From Siminovitchia terrae (GTDB lineage: Bacteria; Bacillota; Bacilli; Bacillales; Bacillaceae_C), in NCBI RefSeq assembly GCF_003605405.2, contig NZ_QYTW02000029.1, positions 1 to 64,000 on the forward strand: a DNA stretch of 64,000 bases, in the 5' to 3' direction. The notes beneath the pieces were generated by a model that was not told where the DNA came from, did not search any database, and saw only the letters and a list, made by a program, of their open reading frames with translations. Positions 50,272 to 61,877 of the stretch are shown in pieces. The stretch's first letter is position 1; every line of letters begins with the position of its first letter. Position numbers and translations under genes: made by a program.

Positions 50272-52761
50272 ATGGAAAAGGGAGATCAAAGTATCGTCGA
50301 ATCCGTCGGGACTGCAAATTTGCAAGGGACAGACCTTGATTTTTCAACAGGATTAAAGAGGCTCCAGCAGAAAGTAGAGTATTTGTTTTTTCAAAAAGGG
50401 CTTGCACTGCTGATTGTTAGCATTTTGCTTGGACGAGCATTGATCTTGTCGCAATTGACTCCGTTCGCTTTGCCATTTTTTGCAGCTATTTTTATGACAA
50501 AAAGAAAAAACGCTCCTCTGGTGTTGTTTGGCCTGTTGGCGGGTTCTCTGACCATATCCATAGGAAATACTTTATTTATTTTTTCCGTCTGCGCTATTTT
50601 TCTTGTAAGCTTTCGCTTGCTGGAAAGGCTGCACACCATGCCCATTAAAGCCATGCCTTATTATGTATTCTTTATTTCCCTCTTTACCAAGTGCCTTTTC
50701 ATATATGCTGGAAATGGACAGGTTTTTACAAACTATGATGCTCTCATGGCGGCGGTGGAAGCTGGCCTATCGTTGGTTCTTGTCTTTATCTTCATTCAAA
50801 GCACCCCTTTCCTGACGGCAGGAAAAAGAGCGAAGGCGTTAAAGGCGGAGGAGGTCATCAGCTTAATTATCATGCTGGCATCCGTCATGACGGGCACGAT
50901 CGGATGGGCCATATATGGCTTGTCCATTGAACATATTTTATCCAGGTATCTAGTAATCTTATTTGCTTTTACAGCCGGTGCCACTGTCGGTTCTACCGTT
51001 GGCGTTGTGACAGGGCTTATTTTTAGCCTTGCGAGCATGTCCAGCTTTTTTCAAATGAGCCTGCTTGCGTTTGCCGGATTGCTAGGGGGGCTGCTTAAAG
51101 AAGGAAAACGGGTCGGAACTGCGGTAGGTCTTCTTGTAGCTACTTTGCTAGTTGGTATATATGGAGAGGAAAATGGAGTCCTGGCATTGACTATGTATGA
51201 ATCATTTGCCGCTGTTATCCTCTTATTCCTTACTCCGTATTCATTGATAGAAAAACTTGCACGACATATTCCAGGCACGGCCGAATATGTACAGGATCAG
51301 CAGCAATATGCAAGAAAAGTCCGTGACATCACTGTTCGGAGAGTGGAACAGTTTTCTTCTGTTTTTGAAGCGCTTTCGGACAGCTTCTCTGAACCGGAAA
51401 AATGGAAGGATTCCGTTGATGACGAACAAGAATTTGATCTGTTTTTGAGCAATGTTACTGAAAAAACCTGCCAGATGTGTTTCAGAAAAGACAAATGCTG
51501 GGGAGAGCACTTTGATAAAACATATGACCTAATGAAAAATATTATGCATGAAATAGATGAAGAATCAGGGGTGCTTCCGAGACCGGTTTGCCTCCAACTG
51601 GAAAAACATTGCAACAGGGCAGGAGCCGTGAAGAATGTCATTCATCAGGAATTGGCAGTTTACCAGGCTAACCAAAAGTTGAAACGTCAGGTGCAGGAAA
51701 GCAGGAAACTTGTGGCGGAACAGCTTTTAGGTGTTTCTGAAGTAATGGGAGACTTTGCTAGAGAAATTAAGCGCGAACAGAATAACCATCACAAACAGGA
51801 AGAAATGCTACTGGATGCCCTTCAAGATTTTGGAATTGATATTGAATATGTGGAAATTTACAACCTGGAAGCTGGTAGTATTGATATTGATGTGATGATT
51901 CCGGATTGGTACGGAAATGGGGAATGCGAAAAACTGATTGCTCCGCTCATTTCGGACATCATGGGCGAAACAGTTGTTGTTCAAAACAAGGAAGATGCCG
52001 AATTTGCAAATGGGTATCATTACGTGACCATGCGATCCGCCAAAGCCTATGTGGTTGAGACAGGGGTAGCCCACGCAGCAAAAGGGGGAGGCTTTCTTTC
52101 AGGCGATAGCTATTCAACAATTGAACTGGGGGGAGGGAAATTTGCACTTGCTATAAGCGATGGTATGGGTAACGGAGAGAGGGCTCATAGAGAAAGCAAT
52201 GAAACATTGAAGCTTTTACAAAAGATTCTCCAGTCAGGCATTGAGGAAAAGGTAGCTATAAAATCGATCAATTCTGTCTTATCTTTAAGGACTGACGATG
52301 AAATTTTCTCTACCCTGGACTTAGCCATGATTGATTTGCAAACGATTGAAGCCAAGTTTCTAAAAATAGGATCTACACCGAGTTTTATCAAACGGGGGAA
52401 TAAAATTAAAAAAATCGAGACGAGTAACTTGCCAATCGGAATATTGGAGGAATTTGACTTTGATGTTGTCACGGAGCAGCTTCGGGATGGAGATTTGATT
52501 ATCATGATGAGTGACGGCATATTTGAAGGGCCAAAGCATGTGGAGAATTATGAATTGTGGATGAAAAGAAAGCTGAAAGAGCTACAGACAAGTGATCCAC
52601 AGGCTATTTCCGACCTCATCATGGAGGAGGTGATCCGAACTCGTTCAGGTGTAATACAAGATGATATGACGATCGTAACGGCAGAAATAAAGCGGAACAC
52701 GCCAAAATGGGCTGCAATCCCTGTTAGAAATAAAGCATCTAGGTTGTCTGGAGCAAGCTAG
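50272..52761 (+). CDS. spoIIE: Stage II sporulation protein E, PP2C phosphatase
   Basis: SpoIIE dephosphorylates SpoIIAA to activate sigma-F and helps polar septation through FtsZ. 829 residues (827 in B. subtilis): about ten membrane helices between residues 40 and 325, a central regulatory region with a CQMCFRKDKCW cysteine cluster, and a C-terminal PP2C domain from about 600 with ISDGMGNGERAHRESN, MSDGIFEGP and QDDMTIVTAEI supplying the metal-binding aspartates. GGGGAGAGATG precedes the ATG. Confidence 0.97.
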   Translation: MEKGDQSIVESVGTANLQGTDLDFSTGLKRLQQKVEYLFFQKGLALLIVSILLGRALILSQLTPFALPFFAAIFMTKRKNAPLVLFGLLAGSLTISIGNTLFIFSVCAIFLVSFRLLERLHTMPIKAMPYYVFFISLFTKCLFIYAGNGQVFTNYDALMAAVEAGLSLVLVFIFIQSTPFLTAGKRAKALKAEEVISLIIMLASVMTGTIGWAIYGLSIEHILSRYLVILFAFTAGATVGSTVGVVTGLIFSLASMSSFFQMSLLAFAGLLGGLLKEGKRVGTAVGLLVATLLVGIYGEENGVLALTMYESFAAVILLFLTPYSLIEKLARHIPGTAEYVQDQQQYARKVRDITVRRVEQFSSVFEALSDSFSEPEKWKDSVDDEQEFDLFLSNVTEKTCQMCFRKDKCWGEHFDKTYDLMKNIMHEIDEESGVLPRPVCLQLEKHCNRAGAVKNVIHQELAVYQANQKLKRQVQESRKLVAEQLLGVSEVMGDFAREIKREQNNHHKQEEMLLDALQDFGIDIEYVEIYNLEAGSIDIDVMIPDWYGNGECEKLIAPLISDIMGETVVVQNKEDAEFANGYHYVTMRSAKAYVVETGVAHAAKGGGFLSGDSYSTIELGGGKFALAISDGMGNGERAHRESNETLKLLQKILQSGIEEKVAIKSINSVLSLRTDDEIFSTLDLAMIDLQTIEAKFLKIGSTPSFIKRGNKIKKIETSNLPIGILEEFDFDVVTEQLRDGDLIIMMSDGIFEGPKHVENYELWMKRKLKELQTSDPQAISDLIMEEVIRTRSGVIQDDMTIVTAEIKRNTPKWAAIPVRNKASRLSGAS

Positions 52762-52863
52762 TTCAAGATTGGGGTCAGACCCCGGTATAAAAACCTCCTG
52801 ATCCGGCGAGGATGATAGCATATCAGACGGCTGTGGCCGTGGACGGAAATGGAGGAAATGAAT

Positions 52864-53601
52864 GTGAAAAAAGGCACGTTAAAACAAATTTTACTTATTA
52901 CAGATGGATGCTCTAATCAGGGGGAAGATCCGGTAGCCATGGCATCTCTGGCACAGGAAAAAGGCATTACCGTTAATGTGATTGGCGTGTTGGAAAATGA
53001 TGCAATAGATGAAAAAGGGATGGCAGAAATCGAAGGAATTGCAATGGCTGGTGGCGGAATCAGTCAAATTGTTTATGCGCAAGCATTGTCTGAAACCGTT
53101 CAGATGGTTACAAGGAAAGCGATGACGCAGACCTTGCAAGGTGTTGTGAATCGGGAGCTGCGGCAAATTTTGGGAAGTGATACATCCCTTGAAGAGCTTC
53201 CTCCTGACCAGAGGGGAGAAGTGATGGAGGTGGTGGATGAACTGGGCGAAACATCTGACTTAGAAGTTCTGGTTCTGATCGATACAAGCGCCAGTATGAA
53301 ATTCAAGCTGCCGACCGTTCAGGAGGCGCTCCTTGATTTGTCTCTAAGTTTGAATGCGCGTTCAGGGAAAAATTCTTTTTCTATTTATGTTTTCCCTGGC
53401 AAGCGAGAGGAAGTGAGCAGGCTGCTGGATTGGACGCCTCAGCTTGATAAGCTGACCAGTATTTTTCCGAAACTGGCTGCAGGCGGGGTTACACCTACAG
53501 GGCCAGCACTTCGTGAAGCTGTTGCTTCTTTCGAAAAAAACCGCTCATTAAGGGGGCTTTTTCTGCGAGATGAAGAACAATTCCTGGATGAAACAATGTA
53601 A
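52864..53601 (+). CDS. yabS: VWA domain protein YabS
   Basis: A 245-residue protein with von Willebrand A-like folds: ILLITDGCSNQGEDPVAMA at the N terminus and VLVLIDTSASMKFKLPTVQ (a MIDAS DxSxS motif) in the second half, then GGVTPTGPALREAV. GTG 52864 aligns with the B. subtilis start RKGTLKQ; ATG 52858 and 52849 are alternatives. It overlaps yabT by 32 bp. The function is unknown; it is forespore-linked in B. subtilis. Confidence 0.92.
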   Translation: MKKGTLKQILLITDGCSNQGEDPVAMASLAQEKGITVNVIGVLENDAIDEKGMAEIEGIAMAGGGISQIVYAQALSETVQMVTRKAMTQTLQGVVNRELRQILGSDTSLEELPPDQRGEVMEVVDELGETSDLEVLVLIDTSASMKFKLPTVQEALLDLSLSLNARSGKNSFSIYVFPGKREEVSRLLDWTPQLDKLTSIFPKLAAGGVTPTGPALREAVASFEKNRSLRGLFLRDEEQFLDETM

Positions 53602-54511
53602 CTTTTCGCTGGGGACTGTTGTGGATGGTAAATGGCACGGACAGCGTTATACCATTATCAGGAAACTGGGCAGTGGGGCTAACGGTGTTGTATACCTTGC
53701 GAAAGGAAAAGATGGTAATGTTGCGTTAAAAATGAGCGATGACAGTATGTCCATCATATCGGAAGTAAATGTGCTCAAAGCTTTTTCGAAGGTCCAAGGG
53801 CCAGTCCTTGGACCTTCTTTGTTGAATGTGGATGATTGGGAAAAAGGAAACCGAAAGCCGATCCCCTTTTATGTAATGGAGTATATTGAAGGGGATGACT
53901 TGCTCACCTTTATTCGTCACAAAGGTCGACATTGGGCAGGAATATTGATTGTGCAACTGTTGGATATTTTGGAGCAGATGCATAGGCAGGGCTGGGTTTT
54001 TGGTGATCTGAAGCCTGAAAATCTAATAGTATCTCCTCTCAGGACAAGGATTCGCTGCATTGATGTAGGGGGAACAACAAAAAAAGGGCGTTCAATCAAA
54101 GAATTTACGGAGTTTTTCGACAGAGGCTATTGGGGACTGGGTTCTAGAAAGGCGGAGTCTTCCTACGATATCTTTTCAACAGCGATGCTCATGATCAATG
54201 TATATTATCCTAGCATGTTTACACGAAAAGGGAACGGGCTGGCCCAATTAAAGGAAATGATTAAAAGGGAGCCGGAGCTTCACAGGTTTGAACCTGAGTT
54301 GCTTAAAGCACTTGAAGGGAAATACCAAAATGCTGGAGAGATGAAAAACGAATTGCTTAGAAAGCTCTCTATTCGGAATTCCAGGTCCCAAATACACTCA
54401 ATGAAAAAGCGGAAAAGCCAGGGAAAAAAGAGCTCGATGCGTGAGACAGCGGGCGTTCTGATGATTACGTCATTTTTGTACGGATTATACATATATTTAT
54501 TTTTATTATAG
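53570..54511 (+). CDS. yabT: Membrane-anchored Ser/Thr kinase YabT
   Basis: A 313-residue Hanks-type kinase made in the forespore; B. subtilis YabT phosphorylates RecA and is DNA-activated. The kinase has a P-loop KLGSGANGVVYLAKGKDG, the catalytic VFGDLKPENLIV and CIDVGGTTKKG (DVG where most kinases have DFG, also true in B. subtilis). A basic linker KKRKSQGKKSSMRE follows, then a single C-terminal membrane helix (LMITSFLYGLYIYLFLL). Confidence 0.95.
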   Translation: MKNNSWMKQCNFSLGTVVDGKWHGQRYTIIRKLGSGANGVVYLAKGKDGNVALKMSDDSMSIISEVNVLKAFSKVQGPVLGPSLLNVDDWEKGNRKPIPFYVMEYIEGDDLLTFIRHKGRHWAGILIVQLLDILEQMHRQGWVFGDLKPENLIVSPLRTRIRCIDVGGTTKKGRSIKEFTEFFDRGYWGLGSRKAESSYDIFSTAMLMINVYYPSMFTRKGNGLAQLKEMIKREPELHRFEPELLKALEGKYQNAGEMKNELLRKLSIRNSRSQIHSMKKRKSQGKKSSMRETAGVLMITSFLYGLYIYLFLL

Positions 54512-54579
54512 AGGGAAGTTTCGTGAGGTTCCATTGTGAAAATGGTAAACTAATGGATATAAATAGCATTTTTATTTAT

Positions 54580-54690
54580 AAGAGGAAGTTCAAAAGGTCA
54601 CTAAAATGATAGGCTGTAAATTTCCGCTGTTTCTGTTTTGCCTCGATCTTCTTGCTTCTGGATTTGACAATTTTTTGAACACGTACTATA
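54580..54690. repeat. GTTCAAAAAG inverted-repeat element, short copy
   Basis: AAGAGGAAGTTCAAAAGGTCAC (54580-54601) and TTTTTTGAACACGTACTATA (54671-54690) form an 8-bp inverted repeat, with GCCTCGATCTT inside as at 18541. It directly abuts the tilS start region, so tilS has no obvious promoter of its own other than what the repeat supplies. Confidence 0.65.
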
Positions 54691-54713
54691 CAAGTAGGGG
54701 AATAGATGACCTG

Positions 54714-56123
54714 ATGTTGGACTTTGAGAGAAAGACATTAAACTTTATTAAAAGACACGGGCTACTAAACCGTGGAGAACTTGTCCTGGCTGCTGTGTCC
54801 GGAGGACCGGATTCGATGGCCATGCTTGATTTTTTGTTAAAAAGACAGGGGATTTTCGACATTAATTTAGCGGTGGTCCATGTAGACCATATGCTTCGTG
54901 GGAAGGAATCTGCTCAGGATCTGGAATACGTAAAAGCCTACTGTAAGCAGAATGGACTGGAATTGAAGGCATCTTCCATCGATATCAAAAAGAAAATGGA
55001 GATGGGGAATAAAGGGATGCAGGAGACCGCAAGGGAGTATCGTTACCGTTTTTTTGAGACTGTCATGAAGGAACTTGGTGCTGATAAGCTTGCTGTTGCG
55101 CAGCATGCAGATGACCAAATGGAAACGATCCTCATGCGCTTAACGAGGGGGAGCAGCGGCAAGTCGCGTGCTGGAATCCAGTCGACCAGGCGATTTGGCA
55201 ACGGAGAATTGATCCGCCCGCTTCTCGGAGTGACGAAAAAGGAAATCGAAGGATACTGCGCTTTTCACCAATTGAAGCCCAGAATTGATCCCAGCAATGA
55301 ACAGCCAGCCTACACAAGGAATCGTTTTCGAATGGATGTGCTGCCGGTCCTCAAACGAGAAAATCAACAAGTTCATGAACATTTTCAGCGATTCAGCGAA
55401 GAGTTACTGGAAGATGAAGCTTATTTGGAAATGCTGGCCGAACGCGAAATCAAGGCGGTAACCGATTTTGAAAAAGGAAAAATTCGGCTGGATATCCGTT
55501 CTTTTTTACAAATGCCTTTGCCTTTACAAAGAAGGGGGATTCATCTAATATTAAGCTATCTTTATAAGAAAAATATAACCCATGTAACTGCTTGGCATGC
55601 TGGATTGATCGGGAAGCTACTGCAAGGGGAAAACCCTTCAGGAAAGCTGAATCTCCCCCTTGGATTAAACGTCATCCGTTCTTATGGTCATTGTGTTTTT
55701 ACGTTTGAGGAAACGAAACTGGCACAAGATTATGAATATGAAATCAGTGCTGGCCAGGAAATCCTCCTTCCGAATGGAGGGACGGTCCGTATGGAAAATA
55801 CATCGGGTGCTTTTGCAGGCGGCGATGAAGATTTTATCCTTTTGAAGGCACAAGATTTAAATCTGCCGCTTATTGTACGGACCCGAAGGCCAGGAGACCG
55901 GATCATGGCCAAAGGATTGGAAGGAACGAAAAAATTAAAAGATTTATTCATTGATGAAAAAATCCCCAGATTCCAGCGGGACAGCTGGCCGGTTATAACC
56001 GACCAGCGAAATCAGATACTGTGGGTTCCAGGATTAAAAAAATCCTTATACGACGTAGGACCTCAAGGCCATGGACGATATATATTGTACTACAGAACCT
56101 CTGGAGGGCAGCAAAGCCAATGA
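54714..56123 (+). CDS. tilS: tRNA(Ile)-lysidine synthetase
   Basis: TilS changes C34 to lysidine in tRNA-Ile(CAU). The 469-residue protein has the N-type ATP pyrophosphatase loop [26 protein letters not shown], and [17 protein letters not shown], followed by the C-terminal [20 protein letters not shown] domain. The frame is open upstream to 54606, but that is repeat sequence; I chose ATG 54714 for homology. TAGGGG lies 13 bp upstream, so the initiation signal is poor. Overlaps hprT by ATGA. Confidence 0.92.
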   Translation: MLDFERKTLNFIKRHGLLNRGELVLAAVSGGPDSMAMLDFLLKRQGIFDINLAVVHVDHMLRGKESAQDLEYVKAYCKQNGLELKASSIDIKKKMEMGNKGMQETAREYRYRFFETVMKELGADKLAVAQHADDQMETILMRLTRGSSGKSRAGIQSTRRFGNGELIRPLLGVTKKEIEGYCAFHQLKPRIDPSNEQPAYTRNRFRMDVLPVLKRENQQVHEHFQRFSEELLEDEAYLEMLAEREIKAVTDFEKGKIRLDIRSFLQMPLPLQRRGIHLILSYLYKKNITHVTAWHAGLIGKLLQGENPSGKLNLPLGLNVIRSYGHCVFTFEETKLAQDYEYEISAGQEILLPNGGTVRMENTSGAFAGGDEDFILLKAQDLNLPLIVRTRRPGDRIMAKGLEGTKKLKDLFIDEKIPRFQRDSWPVITDQRNQILWVPGLKKSLYDVGPQGHGRYILYYRTSGGQQSQ

Positions 56124-56668
56124 AAAACGACATTGAAAGAGTATTGATTACGGAAAAGGAAATTGATGAAAAAATCCGAGAGTTTGGTGCTCAACTCACG
56201 GAGGAATACGACGGCCGTTTTCCACTTGTCATTGGTGTATTAAAAGGAGCCATGCCATTCATGGCAGATCTTCTGAAAAGGGTCGATACTTATTTGGAAA
56301 TGGATTTTATGGATGTTTCGAGTTACGGTATGTCCACAACCTCTTCCGGAGAAGTGAAAATCTTAAAGGATTTGAATACGCCTGTTGAAGGTAGGGACAT
56401 TTTGATTATTGAGGATATCATTGACAGTGGCGTCACGCTGAGTTATCTTGTGGAGTTATTCCGCTACAGGAAAGCAAAATCGATTAAAATAGTGACATTG
56501 CTTGATAAACCGGAAGGAAGAAAAGCAGATGTGAAAGCCGACTATGTGGGTTTTGTTGTTCCAAATGCTTTTGTTGTAGGCTATGGGCTCGATTATGCGG
56601 AGAAGTACCGGAACCTTCCTTATATAGGGGTTTTGAAACCAGAGGTATATGGCAATAATGACAACTAA
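56120..56668 (+). CDS. hprT: Hypoxanthine-guanine phosphoribosyltransferase
   Basis: Salvages hypoxanthine and guanine to IMP and GMP. From ATG 56120 (CTGGAGGG upstream) the product is 182 residues (180 in B. subtilis). PRPP loop [17 protein letters not shown] and pyrophosphate loop [17 protein letters not shown] are intact, with the C-terminal [19 protein letters not shown]. Essential with tilS in B. subtilis, where TilS/HprT activate ftsH. Confidence 0.97.
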   Translation: MKNDIERVLITEKEIDEKIREFGAQLTEEYDGRFPLVIGVLKGAMPFMADLLKRVDTYLEMDFMDVSSYGMSTTSSGEVKILKDLNTPVEGRDILIIEDIIDSGVTLSYLVELFRYRKAKSIKIVTLLDKPEGRKADVKADYVGFVVPNAFVVGYGLDYAEKYRNLPYIGVLKPEVYGNNDN

Positions 56669-56766
56669 TGAATGAGAAGCAAAATTGCAATGGAGATTTG
56701 TTGTAAAGTCCGAAATGACTATGATACTATTGAATATAGTTTTTTGACCGTGGGAGGAGGCTAGGG

Positions 56767-58782
56767 ATGAACCGGATCTTTAGAAACACAATCTTTTATT
56801 TACTTATTTTTCTCGTTCTCATCGGGATTGTCAGTTGGTTCAACAATACCAATGAAACGACAAATAATATAACGTATAAAAAGTTTATCACACACTTGGA
56901 AAATGGCGATATCAAAGAATTTTCCATACAGCCTGAAAGAGGCGTCTATGAAGTCGTCGGCCAGTTGAAAAACGCCAAAGAAGGCGAGCGTTTCATAACA
57001 TATGTGATGAACAACCCGGCAATGCTTGACCGGATTGATGCTGCTGCATCTGAGGTTGAAGTTATGCCGGCAAAAGAAACAAGTGGCTGGGTGTCTTTCT
57101 TTACAACTATCATCCCATTTATCATCATCTTTATTTTATTTTTCTTCTTGCTCAATCAGGCACAAGGTGGCGGAAGCCGTGTCATGAACTTTGGAAAAAG
57201 CAAAGCGAAGCTTTATAGCGAGGAGAAGAAGAAAGTCCGCTTTAAGGATGTAGCGGGTGCTGATGAAGAGAAGCAGGAATTGGTGGAAGTAGTAGACTTT
57301 TTGAAAGACCCAAGGAAGTTCTCTGATCTAGGGGCACGGATTCCGAAGGGGATTCTGCTTGTTGGACCACCAGGAACAGGTAAAACCTTGCTTGCGCGAG
57401 CGGTTGCCGGGGAAGCGGGTGTTCCGTTCTTCTCAATCAGTGGTTCCGACTTTGTTGAAATGTTTGTAGGTGTCGGTGCGTCCAGGGTTCGTGATTTATT
57501 TGAAAATGCGAAAAAAAATGCGCCGTGTATGATTTTTATTGATGAAATTGATGCTGTCGGCCGCCAACGTGGCGCCGGTCTTGGTGGGGGACACGACGAG
57601 CGGGAACAGACATTGAACCAGTTGCTCGTTGAAATGGATGGATTTGGTGAAAACGAAGGTATTATCATCATTGCAGCCACCAACCGCCCGGACATCCTTG
57701 ACCCGGCTTTATTACGCCCAGGCCGTTTTGACCGTCAAATTACGGTTGACCGCCCGGATGTCAACGGAAGGGAAGCAGTTCTTAGGGTTCATGCGAGAAA
57801 CAAACCGCTTGATGGTTCGGTTGACCTTAAAGCAATTGCTATGAGGACACCAGGATTCTCAGGTGCTGACCTAGAAAATCTGTTAAACGAAGCGGCGTTG
57901 ATTGCAGCCCGCCGAAATAAAAAGACGATTGATATGACTGACGTCGATGAAGCGACAGATAGGGTTATTGCAGGGCCTGCCAAGAAAAGCAGGGTTATTT
58001 CTGAAAAAGAAAGAAATATTGTTGCCTATCATGAAGGCGGACATACTGTCATTGGATTGGTTCTTGATGAGGCTGACGTTGTTCATAAGGTGACAATTGT
58101 TCCAAGGGGGCAGGCAGGCGGTTATGCCGTCATGCTTCCTAAAGAAGACCGCTACTTTATGACGAAGCCGGAGCTACTTGATAAAATCACAGGTTTGCTT
58201 GGTGGTCGGGTAGCGGAAGAAATTACTTTTGGAGAAGTGTCTACCGGAGCTCATAATGACTTCCAGCGTGCAACGAATATTGCCCGTAAGATGGTGACCG
58301 AATACGGAATGAGCGATAAACTTGGCCCGCTTCAATTCGGCCAGGCGCAAGGCGGCCAAGTATTCCTTGGCAGAGATTTGCATAATGAGCAAAACTACTC
58401 AGATGCCATTGCTTTTGAAATAGACCAGGAAATCCAGCGTATTATTAAAGAATGTTATGCACGTGCAAAAGAGATTTTGACGAAGCATCGTGACAAGCTG
58501 GAACTAATTGCCCAAACCTTGTTGGATGTGGAAACTTTGGATGCTGAACAAATTAGAAGCCTGTTCGATACCGGAAAGCTGCCGGACCGCTCTGTAGTGT
58601 CTTTGACTTCAGGTGACGAAGACCGTGAAGAGCCCAAAGTGACACTTCAATCTAAGGAAGAGGAAAGCGATCCATTAGCTATTGATGAACAGCGTCCAGA
58701 AGATCCGCTTAATCCTCCTGAAAAATTAGGGCCGACAAAGCCTTCCGATCCAAAAGATTCGGACTCGGATCATAGAGATTAG
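56767..58782 (+). CDS. ftsH: ATP-dependent zinc metalloprotease FtsH
   Basis: FtsH degrades unfolded and regulatory membrane and cytosolic proteins. 671 residues: two membrane helices (about 5-24 and 110-132), an AAA+ domain with Walker [13 protein letters not shown], Walker [14 protein letters not shown] and SRH, then the M41 metalloprotease HEGGH zinc motif. The C-terminal tail is Pro/Asp-rich. GGGAGGAGG precedes the ATG; terminator at 58791. Confidence 0.98.
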   Translation: MNRIFRNTIFYLLIFLVLIGIVSWFNNTNETTNNITYKKFITHLENGDIKEFSIQPERGVYEVVGQLKNAKEGERFITYVMNNPAMLDRIDAAASEVEVMPAKETSGWVSFFTTIIPFIIIFILFFFLLNQAQGGGSRVMNFGKSKAKLYSEEKKKVRFKDVAGADEEKQELVEVVDFLKDPRKFSDLGARIPKGILLVGPPGTGKTLLARAVAGEAGVPFFSISGSDFVEMFVGVGASRVRDLFENAKKNAPCMIFIDEIDAVGRQRGAGLGGGHDEREQTLNQLLVEMDGFGENEGIIIIAATNRPDILDPALLRPGRFDRQITVDRPDVNGREAVLRVHARNKPLDGSVDLKAIAMRTPGFSGADLENLLNEAALIAARRNKKTIDMTDVDEATDRVIAGPAKKSRVISEKERNIVAYHEGGHTVIGLVLDEADVVHKVTIVPRGQAGGYAVMLPKEDRYFMTKPELLDKITGLLGGRVAEEITFGEVSTGAHNDFQRATNIARKMVTEYGMSDKLGPLQFGQAQGGQVFLGRDLHNEQNYSDAIAFEIDQEIQRIIKECYARAKEILTKHRDKLELIAQTLLDVETLDAEQIRSLFDTGKLPDRSVVSLTSGDEDREEPKVTLQSKEEESDPLAIDEQRPEDPLNPPEKLGPTKPSDPKDSDSDHRD

Positions 58783-58790
58783 ACTATACG

Positions 58791-58823
58791 AAGACACTGA
58801 TATATATCAGTGTCTTTTTTCTT
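58791..58823 (+). terminator. Terminator of ftsH
   Basis: The near-perfect stem GACACTGATA/TATCAGTGTC is followed by six T. Confidence 0.9.
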
Positions 58824-58851
58824 CAGTGAAAAAAGTATAAAATTAGACTAA

Positions 58852-59092
58852 GTTTTCGGCAACGTCTATCGAGTAGCAACTTCGCGTCCCTCCCACAATA
58901 AGTCAACATCGGTTCCGACGGACAGGACGTCCTAGTGCCACCGAAGCCACAGAATGTGGCGGCTTGAGGAGGCCAGGCGCCATCGGCTCAAGGTCACAAG
59001 TCAAATTGCTGTGGTGGCTGTGGAACTGCCTCCTCGCAATTCGCCTTGTGCTTTTCGCCTAAGGCTGCGCGCCTTTCGCTTTTCTTATTTAG
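58852..59092. repeat. Palindrome-rich intergenic repeat, copy D
   Basis: Shares ATAAGTCAACATCGG with copy C; contains ACAGGACGTCCTAGTGCC, the hairpin GCCAC-AGAAT-GTGGC (58946-58960), an AGGCGCC segment, GTGGTGGCTG and CTTGTGCTTTTCG as in copy A, ending GCGCCTTTCGCTTTTCTTA. It fills most of the ftsH-coaX gap. A likely TATGAT -10 for coaX lies at 59111-59116. Confidence 0.7.
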
Positions 59093-59154
59093 GCCGAAGG
59101 GCTTTAATGGTATGATGTGTGAAGAATACAGTCTTGTAAAAGTTGGTGAGAAGA

Positions 59155-59925
59155 TTGATTTTTGTTTTGGATGTAGGAAATACAAATACTGTTCTCGGTG
59201 TTTATGACAATGATTATTTAAAATATCATTGGCGAATTGAAACAAACCGGCATAAAACCGAAGATGAATATGGTATGGTGATTAAATCTCTTTTTGAGCA
59301 TGTGGGGATTCGTTTTGACCATATTAACGGAATCATCATTTCTTCAGTTGTCCCCCCAATCATGTTTACAATGGAAAAAATGTGTAAAAAGTATTTTAAA
59401 GTAAAGCCTTTGGTTGTAGGGCCTGGGATTAAGACAGGATTGAATATAAAATATGAAAATCCCCGCGAAGTTGGGGCGGACCGGATCGTGAATGCAGTAG
59501 GGGGAGTCCACGAGTATGGTAGTCCGCTGATCATCGTGGACTTTGGAACTGCGACCACTTTTTGTTATATCAATGAACAAGCCGAATATACGGGCGGTGT
59601 GATAGCTCCGGGAATCGGCATTTCGACAGAGGCACTGTACTCCAAAGCCGCCAAGCTTCCACGGATTGAAATCACACATGTAGATGAAATCATCGGTAAA
59701 AATACAGTGGCGGCCATGCAGGCGGGAATTTTATTTGGATTTGTGGGACAAGTTGAGGGAATTGTTAACAGGATATTTGAGAAGAGTAAAAAGAAACCGA
59801 CTGTTATTGCTACTGGCGGATTAGCTAACCTGATTTCATCAGAAACGGAAATGATTGATATTGTTGACCATGACCTAACGTTAAAAGGCCTGCATTTAAT
59901 CTATAAAAGAAATATTTCAAATTAA
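59155..59925 (+). CDS. coaX: Type III pantothenate kinase
   Basis: CoaX makes 4'-phosphopantothenate, the first step of CoA synthesis; type III enzymes need monovalent cation and resist feedback by CoA. From TTG 59155 it is 256 residues: [15 protein letters not shown] (phosphate loop), [21 protein letters not shown] and [15 protein letters not shown]. An in-frame GTG at 59143 lacks homology and lies in the ribosome-binding site. In B. subtilis this gene is yacB. Confidence 0.95.
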   Translation: MIFVLDVGNTNTVLGVYDNDYLKYHWRIETNRHKTEDEYGMVIKSLFEHVGIRFDHINGIIISSVVPPIMFTMEKMCKKYFKVKPLVVGPGIKTGLNIKYENPREVGADRIVNAVGGVHEYGSPLIIVDFGTATTFCYINEQAEYTGGVIAPGIGISTEALYSKAAKLPRIEITHVDEIIGKNTVAAMQAGILFGFVGQVEGIVNRIFEKSKKKPTVIATGGLANLISSETEMIDIVDHDLTLKGLHLIYKRNISN

Positions 59926-59939
59926 GAGGGTGTACTGTG

Positions 59940-60824
59940 ATGAGTGATTATTTGGTTAAGGCTTTGGCCTTTGATAAACAAGTGCGTGCATATGCGGTTA
60001 ATAGCACGGAAACTGTTGGGGAAGCTCAACGTAGACATCAAACTTGGCCGACAGCGTCGGCGGCCCTAGGAAGGGCGATGACAGCGAGCGTTATGATGGG
60101 CGCTATGTTAAAAGGAGAGGAAAAACTGACCGTAAAGGTGGAAGGCGATGGCCCAATTGGAGCAATTATTGTTGATTCTGATGCGAAAGGGCATGTGCGC
60201 GGTTATGTATCCAATCCACAGGTCCATTTTGACTTGAATGAAAAAGGTAAGCTTGATGTGCGGCGTGCTGTGGGAACAAACGGTACAGTGTCTGTTGTGA
60301 AAGATATTGGTCTCAGAGAAAACTTTTCTGGACAGGTGCCAATTGTCTCTGGAGAGTTGGGAGAAGATTTCACCTACTATTTTGCCGTGTCTGAACAAAC
60401 TCCTTCTTCCGTAGGTGTAGGAGTGCTGGTAAATCCCGATAATTCCATTCTTGCGGCCGGAGGCTTTATCATACAATTGATGCCGGGAACTGATGAAGAG
60501 ACGATCAGCAAAATTGAGGAGAGTATTAACAAGACTCCGCCTGTTTCAAAAATGATCCAAGACGGGCTGTCGCCGGAAGAGATCCTCTATCAACTGCTTG
60601 GCGAAGAAAATGTCCGGATCATTGAAAACATGCCGGTGGAATTCCAATGCACTTGTTCCAAAGAACGATTTGGCCGAGCGATTATGAGCCTGGGCAAGTC
60701 CGAAATCCAAGAAATGATTACGGAAGATGGACAGGCAGATACCCAATGCCATTTCTGTAATGCAGAATATCATTTTACAAAAGAAGAGCTGGAAGAAATT
60801 TTGGAAGAGGCCAAAATGGCGTAG
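59940..60824 (+). CDS. hslO: Redox-regulated chaperone Hsp33
   Basis: Hsp33 binds unfolding proteins when its zinc site is oxidised. The 294-residue protein has the N-terminal domain (ATAS...[14 protein letters not shown]) and the C-terminal redox switch CTC and CHFC ([11 protein letters not shown]...[11 protein letters not shown]). ATG 59940 is chosen over GTG 59937 by spacing to GAGGG. The next gene in B. subtilis, yacD, is absent; cysK follows. Confidence 0.96.
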   Translation: MSDYLVKALAFDKQVRAYAVNSTETVGEAQRRHQTWPTASAALGRAMTASVMMGAMLKGEEKLTVKVEGDGPIGAIIVDSDAKGHVRGYVSNPQVHFDLNEKGKLDVRRAVGTNGTVSVVKDIGLRENFSGQVPIVSGELGEDFTYYFAVSEQTPSSVGVGVLVNPDNSILAAGGFIIQLMPGTDEETISKIEESINKTPPVSKMIQDGLSPEEILYQLLGEENVRIIENMPVEFQCTCSKERFGRAIMSLGKSEIQEMITEDGQADTQCHFCNAEYHFTKEELEEILEEAKMA

Positions 60825-60950
60825 GTTCTTTTTACTAAAAACTTTTATAGAAATCCCTACTTATAGGGATATTTCCGTTGACAGAGAGGTCGCGACGTGG
60901 TAGGTTTAAATAAACCAATAAAACTACTCGGAATTAGAGGTGGAGGAAAA

Positions 60951-61877
60951 ATGTCACGAATTGCAAACTCGATTACGGATTTAATTGGCAATACCCCGAT
61001 TGTAAAACTAAACCGATTGGTTGATGAGGACAGTGCTGAAGTTTATTTAAAGCTTGAATACATGAACCCAGGAAGTAGCGTAAAGGATCGTATTGCTTTG
61101 GCGATGATTGAAGCTGCTGAAAAAGAAGGGAAATTGAAAGAAGGCGACACGCTGATCGAGCCAACAAGCGGAAATACGGGAATCGGCCTTGCGATGGTGG
61201 CTGCTGCCAAGGGATACCGTGCGGTTCTTGTCATGCCTGATACGATGAGTATGGAAAGGCGTAACCTTTTGCGTGCCTACGGTGCGGAGTTGGTCTTGAC
61301 TCCTGGTGCGGAAGGGATGAACGGTGCGATTAAAAAAGCCAATGAATTGGCACAAGAACACGGTTATTTCTTGCCTCAGCAATTTGAAAATAGTGCAAAT
61401 CCGAAAATTCACAGTGAGACAACAGGTAAAGAGATTGTTGAACAAATGGGCGACCAACTTGATGCTTTCATAGCCGGAATCGGTACAGGAGGAACGATTA
61501 CCGGTGCTGGTGAAGTGCTAAGGGAGAAGTATCCTGATATTAAAATCTATGCCGTTGAGCCGAAGGATTCCCCTGTATTATCTGGAGGCAAGCCAGGACC
61601 TCATAAAATTCAGGGCATTGGAGCAGGATTTGTTCCAAAAGTATTAAATACAGACATTTATGACGAAGTCATTACAGTAGCGAATGAAGATGCATTCGAA
61701 ACAGCAAGAAAAGCATCCAGAGCGGAAGGTGTGCTTGGTGGTATCTCTTCTGGTGCTGCTATCAGTGCAGCACTATCCGTTGCCAAAAAGCTCGGCAAAG
61801 GCAAAAAGGTTTTAGCCATCATTCCAAGCAACGGTGAGCGTTACCTCAGTACCCCACTCTACCAATTTGAAGATTAA
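60951..61877 (+). CDS. cysK: Cysteine synthase A (O-acetylserine thiol-lyase)
   Basis: Makes cysteine from O-acetylserine and sulfide using PLP. From ATG 60951 (GGTGGAGG) the protein is 308 residues, the B. subtilis length: [13 protein letters not shown] carries the PLP lysine, [12 protein letters not shown] binds the cofactor phosphate/substrate, [15 protein letters not shown] and [12 protein letters not shown] complete the site. CysK also binds CymR in Bacillus. A short hairpin CCCTA-CTTA-TAGGG lies upstream at 60854-60867. Confidence 0.97.
   Translation: MSRIANSITDLIGNTPIVKLNRLVDEDSAEVYLKLEYMNPGSSVKDRIALAMIEAAEKEGKLKEGDTLIEPTSGNTGIGLAMVAAAKGYRAVLVMPDTMSMERRNLLRAYGAELVLTPGAEGMNGAIKKANELAQEHGYFLPQQFENSANPKIHSETTGKEIVEQMGDQLDAFIAGIGTGGTITGAGEVLREKYPDIKIYAVEPKDSPVLSGGKPGPHKIQGIGAGFVPKVLNTDIYDEVITVANEDAFETARKASRAEGVLGGISSGAAISAALSVAKKLGKGKKVLAIIPSNGERYLSTPLYQFED

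Noticed and set aside
52769-52783. GGGGTCAGACCCC after spoIIE as terminator or tRNA remnant
   Set aside because: It is a short perfect hairpin, but there is no T run and no tRNA-like sequence around it.
52785-52817. Sigma-F promoter for yabS
   Set aside because: GTATA and a GATGATA-like box are present, but the spacing is 21 bp, outside the usual range.
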